A stretch of DNA of 64,000 nt, taken from assembly GCF_003583765.1 (NCBI RefSeq), contig NZ_QXQA01000001.1, positions 496,001-560,000 of the forward strand, given 5' to 3'. Of the stretch, positions 17,447 to 26,625 are shown one piece after another; position 1 is the stretch's first letter; the number at the start of each line of letters is the position of its first letter. The DNA comes from Paenibacillus nanensis (GTDB lineage Bacteria; Bacillota; Bacilli; Paenibacillales; Paenibacillaceae). Made by a program: the position numbers and the translations under genes. Below the pieces are notes generated by a model, which searched no databases, was not told the origin of the DNA, and saw nothing but the letters and a program-made list of their open reading frames with translations.

Positions 17447-18283
17447 CTACGCGGATTGGAAGGCCGAGTCAGGGCAATAGGTAAGCAGCATGGTCCTCAG
17501 CTCATTCCAGTCCTGCGGAGAGCAACGGAAGGAGGTTCGTTGTCCGAGATACACCTCGACGGCGCCGCGCGGAATAGGGGACAGCTTTGCCGGAAGCTTC
17601 GTTACCGCCCATTCGGCAGCTTCCGCCTTTGAGAAAAAGACGCCATGCTCTTGATAGGACCAAATGCGAAGAAGCGTTACGACACCAAGCGCTTCCGCTT
17701 CCTCCACGCAAAGCGATTCCTCTCCGGCCGCCTCTCTCATAAGGCCTTCGGCTCCGCTCCGGATCGAGTCCCAGAAATCGGCCTCCGGCACAGCGGGGAA
17801 TATTTCGTCCGCAGGCGGACCGAGCAGCGTTATGCCGAACTGTCTCGTTAAGGAAACATGGCAGGCCAAATCTATATCGGTCCGATCGCCTTCATAGTCC
17901 CAGAAGCTTGCGTCTTCCCAATAGACCATGTCCGCGTACCGCTTGCGCCAATAGTCGCTGAAGTGGAATTGATACGGAGCAGGATGCTTCCATTCCTTCA
18001 AATCCTGCTGCAGCATGATGCTGATTTCAATCGGTGCCGGAGTCTGGTGGAAACCAAGAAACGCAACCATCAGCCGATATCTTTCATGGACCGTGAGCGG
18101 ACGGTTTATAATGACCAGCATATCCAGATCGCTGCGCTCCGGATAGAACGCGCCAAGACATAGCGAGCCGTGTACATATACGCCTGTGAGCGCGTCTTTC
18201 AAATAATCTTGCATGTATTGTGCGGCGAGGTGCGCCTGACGCTTAACGTCCTGCGGGCAGTCCTCCCAGTGTAAACCTTTCAT
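17447..18283 (-). CDS. Nucleotidyltransferase, aminoglycoside adenylyltransferase-like
   Basis: This 278-residue protein has the polymerase-beta-type nucleotidyltransferase motif: GVYVHGSLCLGAF (Gly39-Ser40) followed by SDLDML, with Asp52 and Asp54 as metal ligands. The C-terminal half is a helical DUF4111-type domain, as in AadA (ANT(3'')/(9)) enzymes that adenylylate streptomycin or spectinomycin. Length and layout fit that family, but the C-terminal part (VTLLRIWSYQEHGVFFSKAEAAEWA) only resembles it in outline: catalytic carboxylates beyond the DxD motif cannot be assigned from sight. It could be a housekeeping relative with no resistance role. It is a single gene. Confidence 0.75.
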   Translation of the reverse strand: MKGLHWEDCPQDVKRQAHLAAQYMQDYLKDALTGVYVHGSLCLGAFYPERSDLDMLVIINRPLTVHERYRLMVAFLGFHQTPAPIEISIMLQQDLKEWKHPAPYQFHFSDYWRKRYADMVYWEDASFWDYEGDRTDIDLACHVSLTRQFGITLLGPPADEIFPAVPEADFWDSIRSGAEGLMREAAGEESLCVEEAEALGVVTLLRIWSYQEHGVFFSKAEAAEWAVTKLPAKLSPIPRGAVEVYLGQRTSFRCSPQDWNELRTMLLTYCPDSAFQSA

Positions 18284-18438
18284 GATTAATCTCCTTTTTG
18301 CGGTGGAATTATTTTCATTATTTTCAATCGCTAAAAAGAACTCTAAGTCATCGCCGGAAAGGGCGCAAGGTGAAACAAAAGCTATAATTAATCTCTACCT
18401 TGTCCCGCCTGTCCAGACGGTGTACATTTTTAAATGAA

Positions 18439-18467
18439 TACACATGTTCGGTTATATCCGTTATACT
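18439..18467 (+). promoter_or_regulatory. Candidate sigma-A promoter of the AIM24-like gene
   Basis: TACACA (18439-18444) and TATACT (18462-18467) are separated by 17 bases, 54 bases upstream of the start codon. The -10 is good and the -35 matches four of six positions. Confidence 0.4.
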
Positions 18468-18520
18468 GTAGTTATATCTTTACAAAGATCCGTACATCGC
18501 CCAGTTGAGGAGGAAATAGG

Positions 18521-19204
18521 ATGCAACATGAGGTTTTGAATAAAGGCGCGTTTGCGATGCTGCGTTTGAGTCTTGGACAAGGCGAACGGGTGAAAGCGGA
18601 ATCCGGCGCGATGGTGTCGATGTCGCCGACGCTTGAATTGAAAGGCACGACGGACGGCGGCGTTCTGAAGGGCATTGGCAGAATGCTGAGCGGCGAAAGC
18701 TTCTTTTTCCAGGAAGTGAACGCGGCGCGCGGCGGCGGGGAGCTGATGCTTGCCCCGAAGTCGCTTGGCGACATCCATGCGGTCGAGCTCGACGGAAGAA
18801 GCACGCTGCTTGTTCAGAAGGATGGTTTTCTAGCGGCAACGGAGGGCATTGAGGTTAGCACGAGAATGCAAAATTTAAGCAAAGGCATCTTTTCCGGCGA
18901 AGGCTTCTTCGTGGTGGAGATAAGCGGCCGCGGCACGGTGTTCCTGTCTTCCTTCGGCGCGATCGAGGAAGTGAAGCTTGGGCCGGGGGAAGAGATCGTT
19001 ATCGATAACGGGCATCTTGTCGCATGGCCAAGCACAATGGCTTACAACATCGAGAAGTCGTCGAAAGGCTGGATATCCAGCATAAAAAGCGGGGAAATGC
19101 TTGTTTGCCGGTTCCGCGGGGAAGGAACCGTGCTTATTCAAAGCCGGAATCCGGGCGCGTTCGGCAGCTGGCTCAGACGTTATATCCCAACATCGTCCAG
19201 TTAG
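18521..19204 (+). CDS. AIM24/TIGR00266 family protein
   Basis: This 227-residue protein consists almost entirely of beta-strands and Gly-rich turns, the three-fold beta-prism layout of the AIM24 (TIGR00266) family. Recognisable segments are VKAESGAMVSMSPTLELKG, GIGRMLSGESFFFQEVNA, LSKGIFSGEGFFVVEISG and GTVFLSSFGAIEEVKLGPGE. Bacterial members have no agreed function; the yeast namesake affects mitochondrial membrane organisation. No signal peptide or membrane helix is visible. GAGGAGGAAA precedes the ATG. It is a single gene with its own candidate promoter and terminator. Confidence 0.88.
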   Translation: MQHEVLNKGAFAMLRLSLGQGERVKAESGAMVSMSPTLELKGTTDGGVLKGIGRMLSGESFFFQEVNAARGGGELMLAPKSLGDIHAVELDGRSTLLVQKDGFLAATEGIEVSTRMQNLSKGIFSGEGFFVVEISGRGTVFLSSFGAIEEVKLGPGEEIVIDNGHLVAWPSTMAYNIEKSSKGWISSIKSGEMLVCRFRGEGTVLIQSRNPGAFGSWLRRYIPTSSS

Positions 19205-19240
19205 GCTGGTCAGCCGGGACGAGAGCTCCTCGGTAAGGAA

Positions 19241-19283
19241 AAAGTCCTTGCCTATGCGGGAGATCCACATAGACAAGGACTTT
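19241..19283. terminator. Bidirectional terminator
   Basis: AAAGTCCTTG plus CTATG (19241-19256) pairs with CATAG plus CAAGGACTTT (19268-19283), with one mismatch and an 11-base loop. It lies between the convergent AIM24-like and exonuclease III genes, and its A/T-rich ends supply the tail for both directions. Confidence 0.8.
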
Positions 19284-19285
19284 CA

Positions 19286-20041
19286 TTAAGCCAGCTTCAG
19301 CGTTACGGGACAATGATCGCTCCCCATGACGTCTGCGTCAATTCCTGCATCCGCAATACGGTCAGCGAACCTAGCGGATACGAGGAAATAGTCGATGCGC
19401 CAGCCGACGTTCCGTTCACGGACCTTCGGCATGAAGGACCACCAAGTGAAAGCGTCGGTCCGGTCGGGATAGAGATGACGGAAGGAATCGATGAAGCCGG
19501 AGTCGAGAAGCCGCGTCATGCAGGCGCGTTCCTCGGCGGTAAAGCCGGAATTTCCGTGATTGGACTTGGCGTTTTTTAAGTCGATCTCTTGGTGAGCCAC
19601 GTTCAAATCGCCGCAGACGATGACCGGCTTGAGACGGTCGAGTCCTTGAAGATAATCGAGGAAACGGTTTTCCCATTCAAGCCGGTAATCCAGTCTGGAA
19701 AGATCGCGTCTCGCATTCGGCGTATAGACGTTTACGAGATAATAATCTTCGAATTCCAGCGTAATCGTCCGGCCCTCAGGCTCATCATTCTCCTCAAGAC
19801 CGTACCAGACCGAAATAGGTTTTATTTTGGAGAAAATAGCCGTACCGGAATACCCCTTTTTCTCGGCGTAATTCCAGTAGCAATAAACATCCTCGCCGAG
19901 GGACAAATCGATTTGCCCCTCCTGCAGTTTCGTTTCCTGGAGACAGAACAGATCGGCGCCGCTCGTGTGAAAGTAGTCCAGGAAGCCCTTGTTCACGCAA
20001 GCGCGAAGTCCGTTCACGTTCCAGGATATAAGCTTGGTCAT
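19286..20041 (-). CDS. exoA: Exodeoxyribonuclease III
   Basis: This 251-residue enzyme of the exonuclease III/AP-endonuclease family cleaves abasic sites and digests 3' ends in base excision repair. Family motifs are complete: ISWNVNGLRA with the first Asn, LQETKLQ with the metal-binding Glu, VYTPNA, CGDLNVAHQEIDL with the Asp-Asn pair, RIDYFLVS, and GSDHCPV with the catalytic Asp-His. Length is normal for the B. subtilis ExoA type. It is the downstream gene of a possible two-gene unit with the Q-rich membrane protein at 20065-20796, separated by 23 bases. Confidence 0.95.
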   Translation of the reverse strand: MTKLISWNVNGLRACVNKGFLDYFHTSGADLFCLQETKLQEGQIDLSLGEDVYCYWNYAEKKGYSGTAIFSKIKPISVWYGLEENDEPEGRTITLEFEDYYLVNVYTPNARRDLSRLDYRLEWENRFLDYLQGLDRLKPVIVCGDLNVAHQEIDLKNAKSNHGNSGFTAEERACMTRLLDSGFIDSFRHLYPDRTDAFTWWSFMPKVRERNVGWRIDYFLVSARFADRIADAGIDADVMGSDHCPVTLKLA

Positions 20042-20064
20042 TCTGGCATAGCTCCTAACTCGTA

Positions 20065-20796
20065 CTAGTAGTAATAATTGTTACCCGATTCGCTTGCTGC
20101 GACGATAATCACGATAATAATGATGATGCCGATGATTCCCCAGAACAGCGTGCCGAGGATGCTGCAGACCAAGCCGGCGATGGAAAGGCCGCGGCCCTGT
20201 TCCCCGGTTCTTTTCAGCTCCTTGAACGATAGGGCCGACACGATAATGCCGATAATACCGGGCAGGAAGCCGATGTAAGGAATGACGATCGAACAAATGC
20301 CAAGCACCAAAGCGGTAATGGATTTTGTGTTCGTTTTCGGCGGCTGGTAATATGGCGGCTGCTGCGGGTAGCCGTTTGTTTGCTGATCGTATGGCTGCTG
20401 GAACACCGGCTGTTGATAATACGATTGCTGCTGCGTTCCCTGTTGCGGAGCGTTCGGGCTGGCTTGGGAATAGTTCGGCTGCGAGCCCGTTTGCTGGTAG
20501 CCTTGCTGCGGATATCCCTGTTGCTGATAAGAATAGGATCCGTGCGCCGGATTTGGCTGCTGATACTGAGGCTGCGGCGCGCTTGCCGGCTGAGTCTGCT
20601 GCCCCTGCGGCTGCTGCGGCTCAGGCTGACGGTTCGGTTCAAAACCGGTACCATTCTCCGAAACGGCTTGCGCGCCGGCTTCTTGAACATTTGGTTCTTG
20701 AGCGCGGGATTCCTGTGTATTCGGTTCGCTTGGGCTGCCGCTCGGCTGTCCTTGCTGCCCGTTAGAATCGTTGTTATTGTTATCGAATGAACTCAA
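20065..20796 (-). CDS. Gln-rich DUF4190-type membrane protein
   Basis: This 243-residue protein has two parts. Residues 1-150 are low complexity, dominated by Gln, Pro, Tyr, Ser and Asn, with repeated QQGYPQQ-like units. Residues about 155-243 form a DUF4190-type module: a helix in TKSITALVLGICSIVIPYIG, a second helix, the polar segment SFKELKRTGEQGRGLSIAG, and a final long Ile-rich helix. Such proteins are common in Bacillales and have no defined role. The start is TTG 20796 behind AAAGGAGG with 7 bases of spacing; upstream ATGs include the ribosome site in the protein. It is divergent from the ABC exporter operon at 20921. Confidence 0.8.
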   Translation of the reverse strand: MSSFDNNNNDSNGQQGQPSGSPSEPNTQESRAQEPNVQEAGAQAVSENGTGFEPNRQPEPQQPQGQQTQPASAPQPQYQQPNPAHGSYSYQQQGYPQQGYQQTGSQPNYSQASPNAPQQGTQQQSYYQQPVFQQPYDQQTNGYPQQPPYYQPPKTNTKSITALVLGICSIVIPYIGFLPGIIGIIVSALSFKELKRTGEQGRGLSIAGLVCSILGTLFWGIIGIIIIIVIIVAASESGNNYYY

Positions 20797-20920
20797 GACT
20801 TTTCCTCCTTTGTACATATAGGCGATCATTGTCGAAAGAGCGCCCAATCTGTAAAAATCATATCAGACATGTCTATTGCTTACAACATCCGATTGTACCG
20901 CTAGACTGGAAAGGAATGTT

Positions 20921-22678
20921 ATGAACAAGCAAGCTGCAGCTCCGCCTGCGAACCACCGATACAGTATGTTACGCACTTATTTGTTTCCTCAGAAGTCCGC
21001 TTTGATTGGACTTACGATTTTATTATTTATTTCCATTGGCTTGCAGCTGATTAATCCGCAAATTATCCGTTATTTTATCGATACGGCTAAATCGGATAAG
21101 CCGCTCGAGCTGCTCTTATACGCGGCATTGATTTTTATCGGCTTTTCGCTTGTCGGACAGATCATTAGCGTGATTGCGACTTACGTTAGCGAGAACCTGG
21201 CCTGGAGAACAACGAACCGTCTGCGGGGCGACCTGGCGGAGCATTGCCTAAGGCTGGATATGACGTTTCATAAATCCAACACATCGGGCTCCCTGATTGA
21301 AAGGGTGGACGGTGACGTGAACGCCTTGGCGAACTTTTTCTCCAGCTTCATTATCCATTTAGCCGGCAATCTTATTCTCATGATCGGCATTATCGTGCTG
21401 CTGTTCCGTGAGAACGTTTGGGTTGGGGCGGGAATGCTGCTGTTTATTTTTTTCGCCGTATTTGTCATACAGTGGATTCGCAAGTTCGCGGCTCCGGTAT
21501 GGCAGGAGTGGCGCAGCGTCAACGCGGAGTTTTACGGCTTTATCGGCGAGCATCTGGAAGGAACCGAGGATACGCGCGCGAACGGGGCGTCAGGCTTTGT
21601 GATGAGGCGCTTCTTCTCGCTGCTAAGACGGATGCTGCCGCTGCGGAAGAAGGCGTTCCTCGGCTTCGCGTCGATGTGGATTACGACCATTATCGTATTC
21701 GCGCTTGGCAACGCGATGGCTTTTATTATCAGCGCGCTGCTCTGGAAGTCGGGGAGCATTACGATCGGAACGGTATACCTGATCTTCTTCTATACGGAGC
21801 TGCTGGCCAAGCCAATCGAGAAAATTAGAACGCAAATCGAAGATCTGCAAAAGGCGGACGCGAGTCTCCAGCGAATTCGAGACTTGTTCAGCCTGCAGCC
21901 GAAGGTGCAGGATGGTGCCGGCCGCATGCTGCCGGACGGTCCATTGGCCGTCCATTTCGATCATCTATCGTTCGGCTACGATGAAAAACAGACGCTGGCG
22001 GACATTAACATCGAGCTGAAGCCGGGCGAAGTGCTTGGCCTGCTGGGCCGGACGGGGAGCGGCAAAACAACGATCGCCCGTCTCCTGCTTCGTTTCTATG
22101 ATCCGCAGCAGGGCAGCATCAAGCTCAGCGGCGTAGATATTCGGGACTGCAAGCTTTCGCATCTAAGGGATAAGGTTGCGATGGTTACGCAGAACATTGA
22201 GATCATTCAAGGAAGCGTCCGGGATAATCTTACCTTTTATAATAGAAGCATTCCGGATTCGTCGATCGAAGAGGTGCTGAACGATCTCGGTTTAGGGGAG
22301 TGGTACGGCTCCTTGCCGAACGGTCTGGATACAAGGCTGGATTCCGGAGGCGGCAGCCTGTCGGCAGGCGAAGCGCAGCTGCTTGCGTTCGCGCGCGTGT
22401 TCCTCAATAACCCGGGACTTGTCATCTTGGACGAAGCGTCCTCGCGTCTCGATCCGTTAACCGAGCATCGGCTGGAGAAGGCGGTCGATAAGCTGCTGAA
22501 GGAGAGGACCTGCGTCATTATCGCTCATCGGTTGGCCACCATCCAGCGGGCGGATCGCATCGTTATATTAGAGCAAGGCCGTATTGTTGAAGCCGGGGAG
22601 CGGGTTAAGCTTGCAGGCGATCCAACGTCGCGATTCAGCCGGATGCTTGCGGCCGGGCTAGAGGAGGTGATGGCATGA
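20921..22678 (+). CDS. ABC exporter half-transporter with consensus Walker B, degenerate signature
   Basis: This 585-residue protein has six transmembrane helices (about 20-320) and an ATPase domain. Walker A is [17 protein letters not shown], Walker B is [13 protein letters not shown] with the catalytic Glu, and the switch His is in [11 protein letters not shown]. The signature reads LSAGEAQ instead of LSGGQ. Its partner, overlapping by ATGA, has the reverse pattern, so the two form one working and one degenerate ATP site. The start is ATG 20921 behind AAAGGA; a TTG 45 bases upstream lacks a ribosome site. It is divergent from the DUF4190 gene. Cargo unknown; the layout is that of BmrCD/LmrCD-type exporters. 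Confidence 0.85.
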   Translation: MNKQAAAPPANHRYSMLRTYLFPQKSALIGLTILLFISIGLQLINPQIIRYFIDTAKSDKPLELLLYAALIFIGFSLVGQIISVIATYVSENLAWRTTNRLRGDLAEHCLRLDMTFHKSNTSGSLIERVDGDVNALANFFSSFIIHLAGNLILMIGIIVLLFRENVWVGAGMLLFIFFAVFVIQWIRKFAAPVWQEWRSVNAEFYGFIGEHLEGTEDTRANGASGFVMRRFFSLLRRMLPLRKKAFLGFASMWITTIIVFALGNAMAFIISALLWKSGSITIGTVYLIFFYTELLAKPIEKIRTQIEDLQKADASLQRIRDLFSLQPKVQDGAGRMLPDGPLAVHFDHLSFGYDEKQTLADINIELKPGEVLGLLGRTGSGKTTIARLLLRFYDPQQGSIKLSGVDIRDCKLSHLRDKVAMVTQNIEIIQGSVRDNLTFYNRSIPDSSIEEVLNDLGLGEWYGSLPNGLDTRLDSGGGSLSAGEAQLLAFARVFLNNPGLVILDEASSRLDPLTEHRLEKAVDKLLKERTCVIIAHRLATIQRADRIVILEQGRIVEAGERVKLAGDPTSRFSRMLAAGLEEVMA

Positions 22679-24438
22679 GCACGTTTCAGTATATGATGAG
22701 GCTGATCGGTTACCGCAAGGCTTGGTACATATCCAATGCCGTCATGTGGACCGTTATCTATCTCATGCCGATATTCCCGGGACTTATTACAAAAGCTTTT
22801 TTTGATTCTCTGGAATTGGAAGGAGCGGCGGCCATCGGAACAGGCGTACTGGTGGCTCTGCTGCTTGGGGCGGCGCTGGCGAGAAGCGCGACAATCTGGA
22901 TCGGGTTCATTACCGATGTAAATTTCCGCTTCCGGATGGGCATGCTCCTCAGGCGGAATTTGCTTGAGCACGTATTGAAGGAGCCGGGGGCGAAGGCTAT
23001 CCCTTGCTCGCCGGGCGAGGCGATCAGCCATTTCCGCGATGATGTCGATCAATCCGAAGAAGCGGTCAGCTGGTCGGTCGACGTGTTCGGCATGACCTGC
23101 TTCGCGGTTGTATCTTGTTTTATTCTGATCCGCATCGACGCCCAAATGACATTGCTTGTTTTCCTGCCGCTGGTGCTTGTCGTCATTGCGGCGCAGCTGG
23201 CGACCACCCGGCTGCAGAAATACCGCTCAGCCAGCCGTGAGGCAACGTCCCAAGTGACGGGCGCGATCAGCGATATGTTCGGCAATGTGCAGGCGATTCA
23301 AGTAGCCGGAGCCGAGAAGCGGGTTGTCGACCGCTTCAGAGAGCTGAACGATACGAGAAGGAAAACGATGCTGAAGGATAAGCTGATGACAGAGGGGCTC
23401 GATTCGATCTTTTCGAATACGGTCAATCTGGGGACCGGACTCATCCTGCTGCTCGCGGGCTCGAAGATGCGCGGGGGAGATTTTGCGGTAGGCGACTTTG
23501 CGTTGTTCGTCTACTATTTAACGTTCGTGACGCAATTTATTGCGAACTTCGGGAAGTTTTTGACCTACTTTAAGCAGATGGGCGTCGCTTTGTCCCGGCT
23601 CACTTGGCTGCTGCAAGGCGCGCCGGCCCGGGTGCTGACGGCATTTAAGCCGCTCTATTTGCGGCAGGAAAGCGCCGATGCGGAGCAGGGTGAGACGCTC
23701 AAGCCCAACGAGCGGTTGCAGATGCTGGAGGTTAACGGACTGACATATCGCTATCCGGAGACCGGTCGGGGCGTGGAGGGTGTTAATTTGACCTTAAAAA
23801 GAGGTTCGTTTACCGTTGTGACCGGACCGATCGGATCCGGCAAGACGACGCTTGCCCGAACGCTGCTTGGTCTGCTGCCGAAGGACAGCGGCTCGGTCAA
23901 ATGGAACGGAGCAGAGGTTGATGATCCCGGCTCGTTTTTTGTCCCTCCAGTTAGCGCCTACACGGCTCAGGTTCCAAGACTATATAGCGACTCCTTGCGG
24001 GAAAATATTTTGCTCGGGCATAGGGACCGGGGCGGGCAGCTGGATAAAGCGATCCATACGGCGGTTATGGACGAGGATTTGAAGCAGCTTCCCGCGGGGC
24101 TGGAGACGGTCATCGGGCCGCGCGGCGTCAAGCTGTCAGGCGGACAGGCGCAGCGCACCGCGGCTGCGCGCATGCTCGTCCGCGAAGCGGAGCTGTACGT
24201 CTTCGACGATTTGTCCAGCGCGCTGGACGTGGAGACGGAGCAGAAGCTGTGGGCGCGCTTGTTCGAGGAGCGCGGAGACGCAACATGCTTGGTCATTTCG
24301 CACCGAAAGGCGGCGCTCGCGCAGGCCGATCACATTTTGGTCATGAAGGACGGACGAGTGGAAGCGGAAGGAGATTTGGATAAGCTCTTAGCTACAAGCG
24401 ATTCGTTCCGCAGATTGTGGCAAGGGGAAGAAGGGTAA
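22675..24438 (+). CDS. ABC exporter half-transporter with degenerate Walker B
   Basis: This 587-residue partner of the preceding gene shares its stop/start as ATGA, so translation is coupled. The N-terminal region has the exporter transmembrane fold; the ATPase domain has Walker [17 protein letters not shown]-loop region [19 protein letters not shown], signature LSGGQAQR and Walker [13 protein letters not shown]. The residue after the Walker B Asp is Asp, not the catalytic Glu, which marks the degenerate half of heterodimeric exporters. Switch His is in [10 protein letters not shown]. With the partner's motifs, the consensus site would be built from the partner's Walker A/B and this subunit's LSGGQ. 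Confidence 0.85.
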   Translation: MSTFQYMMRLIGYRKAWYISNAVMWTVIYLMPIFPGLITKAFFDSLELEGAAAIGTGVLVALLLGAALARSATIWIGFITDVNFRFRMGMLLRRNLLEHVLKEPGAKAIPCSPGEAISHFRDDVDQSEEAVSWSVDVFGMTCFAVVSCFILIRIDAQMTLLVFLPLVLVVIAAQLATTRLQKYRSASREATSQVTGAISDMFGNVQAIQVAGAEKRVVDRFRELNDTRRKTMLKDKLMTEGLDSIFSNTVNLGTGLILLLAGSKMRGGDFAVGDFALFVYYLTFVTQFIANFGKFLTYFKQMGVALSRLTWLLQGAPARVLTAFKPLYLRQESADAEQGETLKPNERLQMLEVNGLTYRYPETGRGVEGVNLTLKRGSFTVVTGPIGSGKTTLARTLLGLLPKDSGSVKWNGAEVDDPGSFFVPPVSAYTAQVPRLYSDSLRENILLGHRDRGGQLDKAIHTAVMDEDLKQLPAGLETVIGPRGVKLSGGQAQRTAAARMLVREAELYVFDDLSSALDVETEQKLWARLFEERGDATCLVISHRKAALAQADHILVMKDGRVEAEGDLDKLLATSDSFRRLWQGEEG

Positions 24439-24456
24439 CCCTATTCACCCGAACAT

Positions 24457-24505
24457 ACGGCTGTTTTTGCCCCGGATTGCTCTTATTCGGCGCAGAGACA
24501 GCCGT
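24457..24505 (+). terminator. Terminator of the ABC exporter pair
   Basis: ACGGCTGT (24457-24464) pairs with ACAGCCGT (24498-24505), followed by TTTCC. The 33-base loop contains a secondary CGG/CCG pairing. It begins 19 bases after the stop codon. Confidence 0.6.
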
Positions 24506-24591
24506 TTTCCTTACAAAGATTAACTGTGAGGCCCTATTTATTTCTTCCACCGGATGCGTTAATATAAAGTTAACATTTTTTGAAGTGCAGG

Positions 24592-24607
24592 ACCGTCGAT
24601 TGACGGT
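24592..24607 (+). terminator. Short terminator-like hairpin ahead of the LTA-synthase-like gene
   Basis: ACCGTC (24592-24597), loop GATT and GACGGT (24602-24607) are followed by TTTTCTTTTT. It lies 62 bases before the TTG start of the next gene, so it may be a second stop for read-through from the ABC pair or part of the next gene's leader. Confidence 0.6.
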
Positions 24608-24668
24608 TTTTCTTTTTGGATGGCTCATGAAGAACCAGGGGAGTTTAACGACAGGGAGTGAGATTGTC

Positions 24669-26558
24669 TTGAATTATGTTATGAATGTATACCGCAAAGC
24701 GCCGTTCTGGGCGACTTTTATTCTGATTATGCTGAAAATGATCTTATTCCGCCAATTTACGTTCGGAAGTATCGAGGTTACAAGGCTTCTTTCCGACGCG
24801 GCCGCGGTGCTCATCCTATTGTGCGTATTCGAGCTGATTACAACCTCCAGATGGAAACCGGCCGTATTCGGCGCTGTGAACGCCTTGATGTCTCTGATAT
24901 TATTCGCTTGCTGCGTTTATTTCTCGTTTTTCGGCAGCATTCCGACCTATACGGCGTTGTACAGCATTGATCAGGTTGGAGCGGTCAAGGACAGCGTCGA
25001 GTCCGCCATCCACCCGAAATTTTACACGATGTTCCTAGATCTTGCCGTATTGCTCGTCCTTTATCTGGTTACGTTAAAAAGCAAAGGCGAGAAGCAGAAA
25101 AGCCAGCCGGCGGCAAAGCCTCTTTATGTCGGCGCGGCGCTTGTTATCGCAATACTTGCATCATTTTTCTATATCCGCACCGACCTGGACATTCCGAATG
25201 AGCTTGTGCAGGCGAACCGCCTGGGCGTACTGAACTACCAGGTGGCGATGGCGATTAATGAAACGAAAGAGAACAACGCGATCAAAAACGGTTCAACGGA
25301 TGAAACAAGAGCGACGCTGGAGCATTTGGAGGATAGTTATTCCGGCAACGAAGAACCTGTAACGGAAGCGGGCACGCCCAAATATTATGGAGCGGCTAAG
25401 GGCAAGAACGTCATTGTCGTTCAGCTGGAATCGTTCCAAGACATCATGGTAGGGCTTGAAGTGGACGGTCAGGAAGTAACGCCCGTTCTGAATGACCTGA
25501 TTCAAGACGGAAGCTTCTACTTCCCGAACATCTTCCAGCAAATTGGACAAGGCAACACGTCCGACGCTGAATTTCTAGCCAATACAGGCATTTATCCGAC
25601 GGGTACAGTCGCAATGTCCAAAGGCTTCGGAGACAGGGAAATCCCAAGTATGCCAAGGCTGCTTGCAAGGCAGAACTACGTGTCCAATACGTTCCATGTT
25701 AACGATGTCACGTTCTGGGACCGCAATAAGCTTTATCCTGCCCTTGGATTTACAAAGTATTACGACAAACCTAACTTCGTCAACGACGAGTTCAACGCGC
25801 TTGGCGCATCCGACGGCGAAATGTACCGTGTCGGGCTAGAGAAGCTTACCGAGCTTCATCAGCAAGGACAACCGTTTTACGCGCAGTTCGTAACGACTTC
25901 CAGCCATCATCCGTTCTGGGTGAAGAAAGAGTTCGTAAACATTACGCTGCCGCAGCGATTGGTCGGCAAGCAGCTCGGCCATTACATTACGGCGATCAAT
26001 TACACGGACAAAGCGCTGGGCGAGCTGATCGACGGTTTAAAAGCGAACGGCATGTGGGAAGATACCATTCTTGTCATCTACGGAGACCACTTCGGCCTTC
26101 AGACAAAAGAGAATGATCCGGAATGGGTCGAGGAAGTGCTGGGCGTACCATACGATGACCGTGTAAGCCGCTTTAATATTCCATTCCTGGTTCATGTGCC
26201 GGGCGTGCAAGGCGGAATTCATGAAGGCACAGGCGGACAAGTCGATATCGTGCCGACTGTCGCCAACCTGCTCGGTATTTCGCTTAAGGACGAAGGCTAT
26301 ACGGTATTCGGCAAGGATTTGCTGAACACGACGAAAAATGTCGTTGGCATGCGCTACTATATGCCGACGGGATCCTTCTTTAACAACGACATTATGTTCG
26401 TCCCGGGGAAAGGCTTCGAGGACGGCACTGCGATTGATCTGAAGACGCTGGAGCCGGTAGAGGATTTCAGCCGGTACCGGGAAGATTACGATTATATTTT
26501 AGAATTAATGAAAATTTCGGATGAATATGTGAAGCTGCTGCCGAAACGTACGGAATAA
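24669..26558 (+). CDS. LTA synthase family protein (membrane phosphoglycerol transferase)
   Basis: This 629-residue protein has about five transmembrane helices (residues 15-165), then an extracellular sulfatase-type domain. Motifs fit LtaS: VVQLESFQ (metal-binding Glu), QGNTSDAEF with Thr297 as the phosphoglycerol acceptor, MPRLLARQNY, NVNDVTFWDR-like segment HVNDVTFWDRNK, and IYGDHFG with the metal-binding Asp-His. Such enzymes polymerise glycerol phosphate from phosphatidylglycerol onto a glycolipid anchor outside the membrane, or prime that chain. Paralogues (LtaS, YfnI, YqgS, YvgJ) cannot be separated by eye. The TTG start follows AGGGAG by 10 bases; upstream in-frame codons run through the terminator and are rejected. 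Single gene. Confidence 0.88.
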   Translation: MNYVMNVYRKAPFWATFILIMLKMILFRQFTFGSIEVTRLLSDAAAVLILLCVFELITTSRWKPAVFGAVNALMSLILFACCVYFSFFGSIPTYTALYSIDQVGAVKDSVESAIHPKFYTMFLDLAVLLVLYLVTLKSKGEKQKSQPAAKPLYVGAALVIAILASFFYIRTDLDIPNELVQANRLGVLNYQVAMAINETKENNAIKNGSTDETRATLEHLEDSYSGNEEPVTEAGTPKYYGAAKGKNVIVVQLESFQDIMVGLEVDGQEVTPVLNDLIQDGSFYFPNIFQQIGQGNTSDAEFLANTGIYPTGTVAMSKGFGDREIPSMPRLLARQNYVSNTFHVNDVTFWDRNKLYPALGFTKYYDKPNFVNDEFNALGASDGEMYRVGLEKLTELHQQGQPFYAQFVTTSSHHPFWVKKEFVNITLPQRLVGKQLGHYITAINYTDKALGELIDGLKANGMWEDTILVIYGDHFGLQTKENDPEWVEEVLGVPYDDRVSRFNIPFLVHVPGVQGGIHEGTGGQVDIVPTVANLLGISLKDEGYTVFGKDLLNTTKNVVGMRYYMPTGSFFNNDIMFVPGKGFEDGTAIDLKTLEPVEDFSRYREDYDYILELMKISDEYVKLLPKRTE

Positions 26559-26581
26559 TCACTCTCATTCGGTAATTCGTG

Positions 26582-26607
26582 AACACCCTCCAAGGCAGGA
26601 GGGTGTT
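26582..26607 (+). terminator. Terminator of the LTA-synthase-like gene
   Basis: AACACCCTCC (26582-26591) pairs perfectly with GGAGGGTGTT (26598-26607) around AAGGCA, followed by TTC TTT. The ribosome site of the MATE gene begins directly after the T tail. Confidence 0.85.
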
Positions 26608-26625
26608 TTCTTTGGAGGATGAACC

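Noticed and set aside
17447..18283. Firm call as a streptomycin/spectinomycin resistance gene
   Set aside because: The nucleotidyltransferase motif alone does not prove the substrate and no mobile element or other resistance gene is adjacent.
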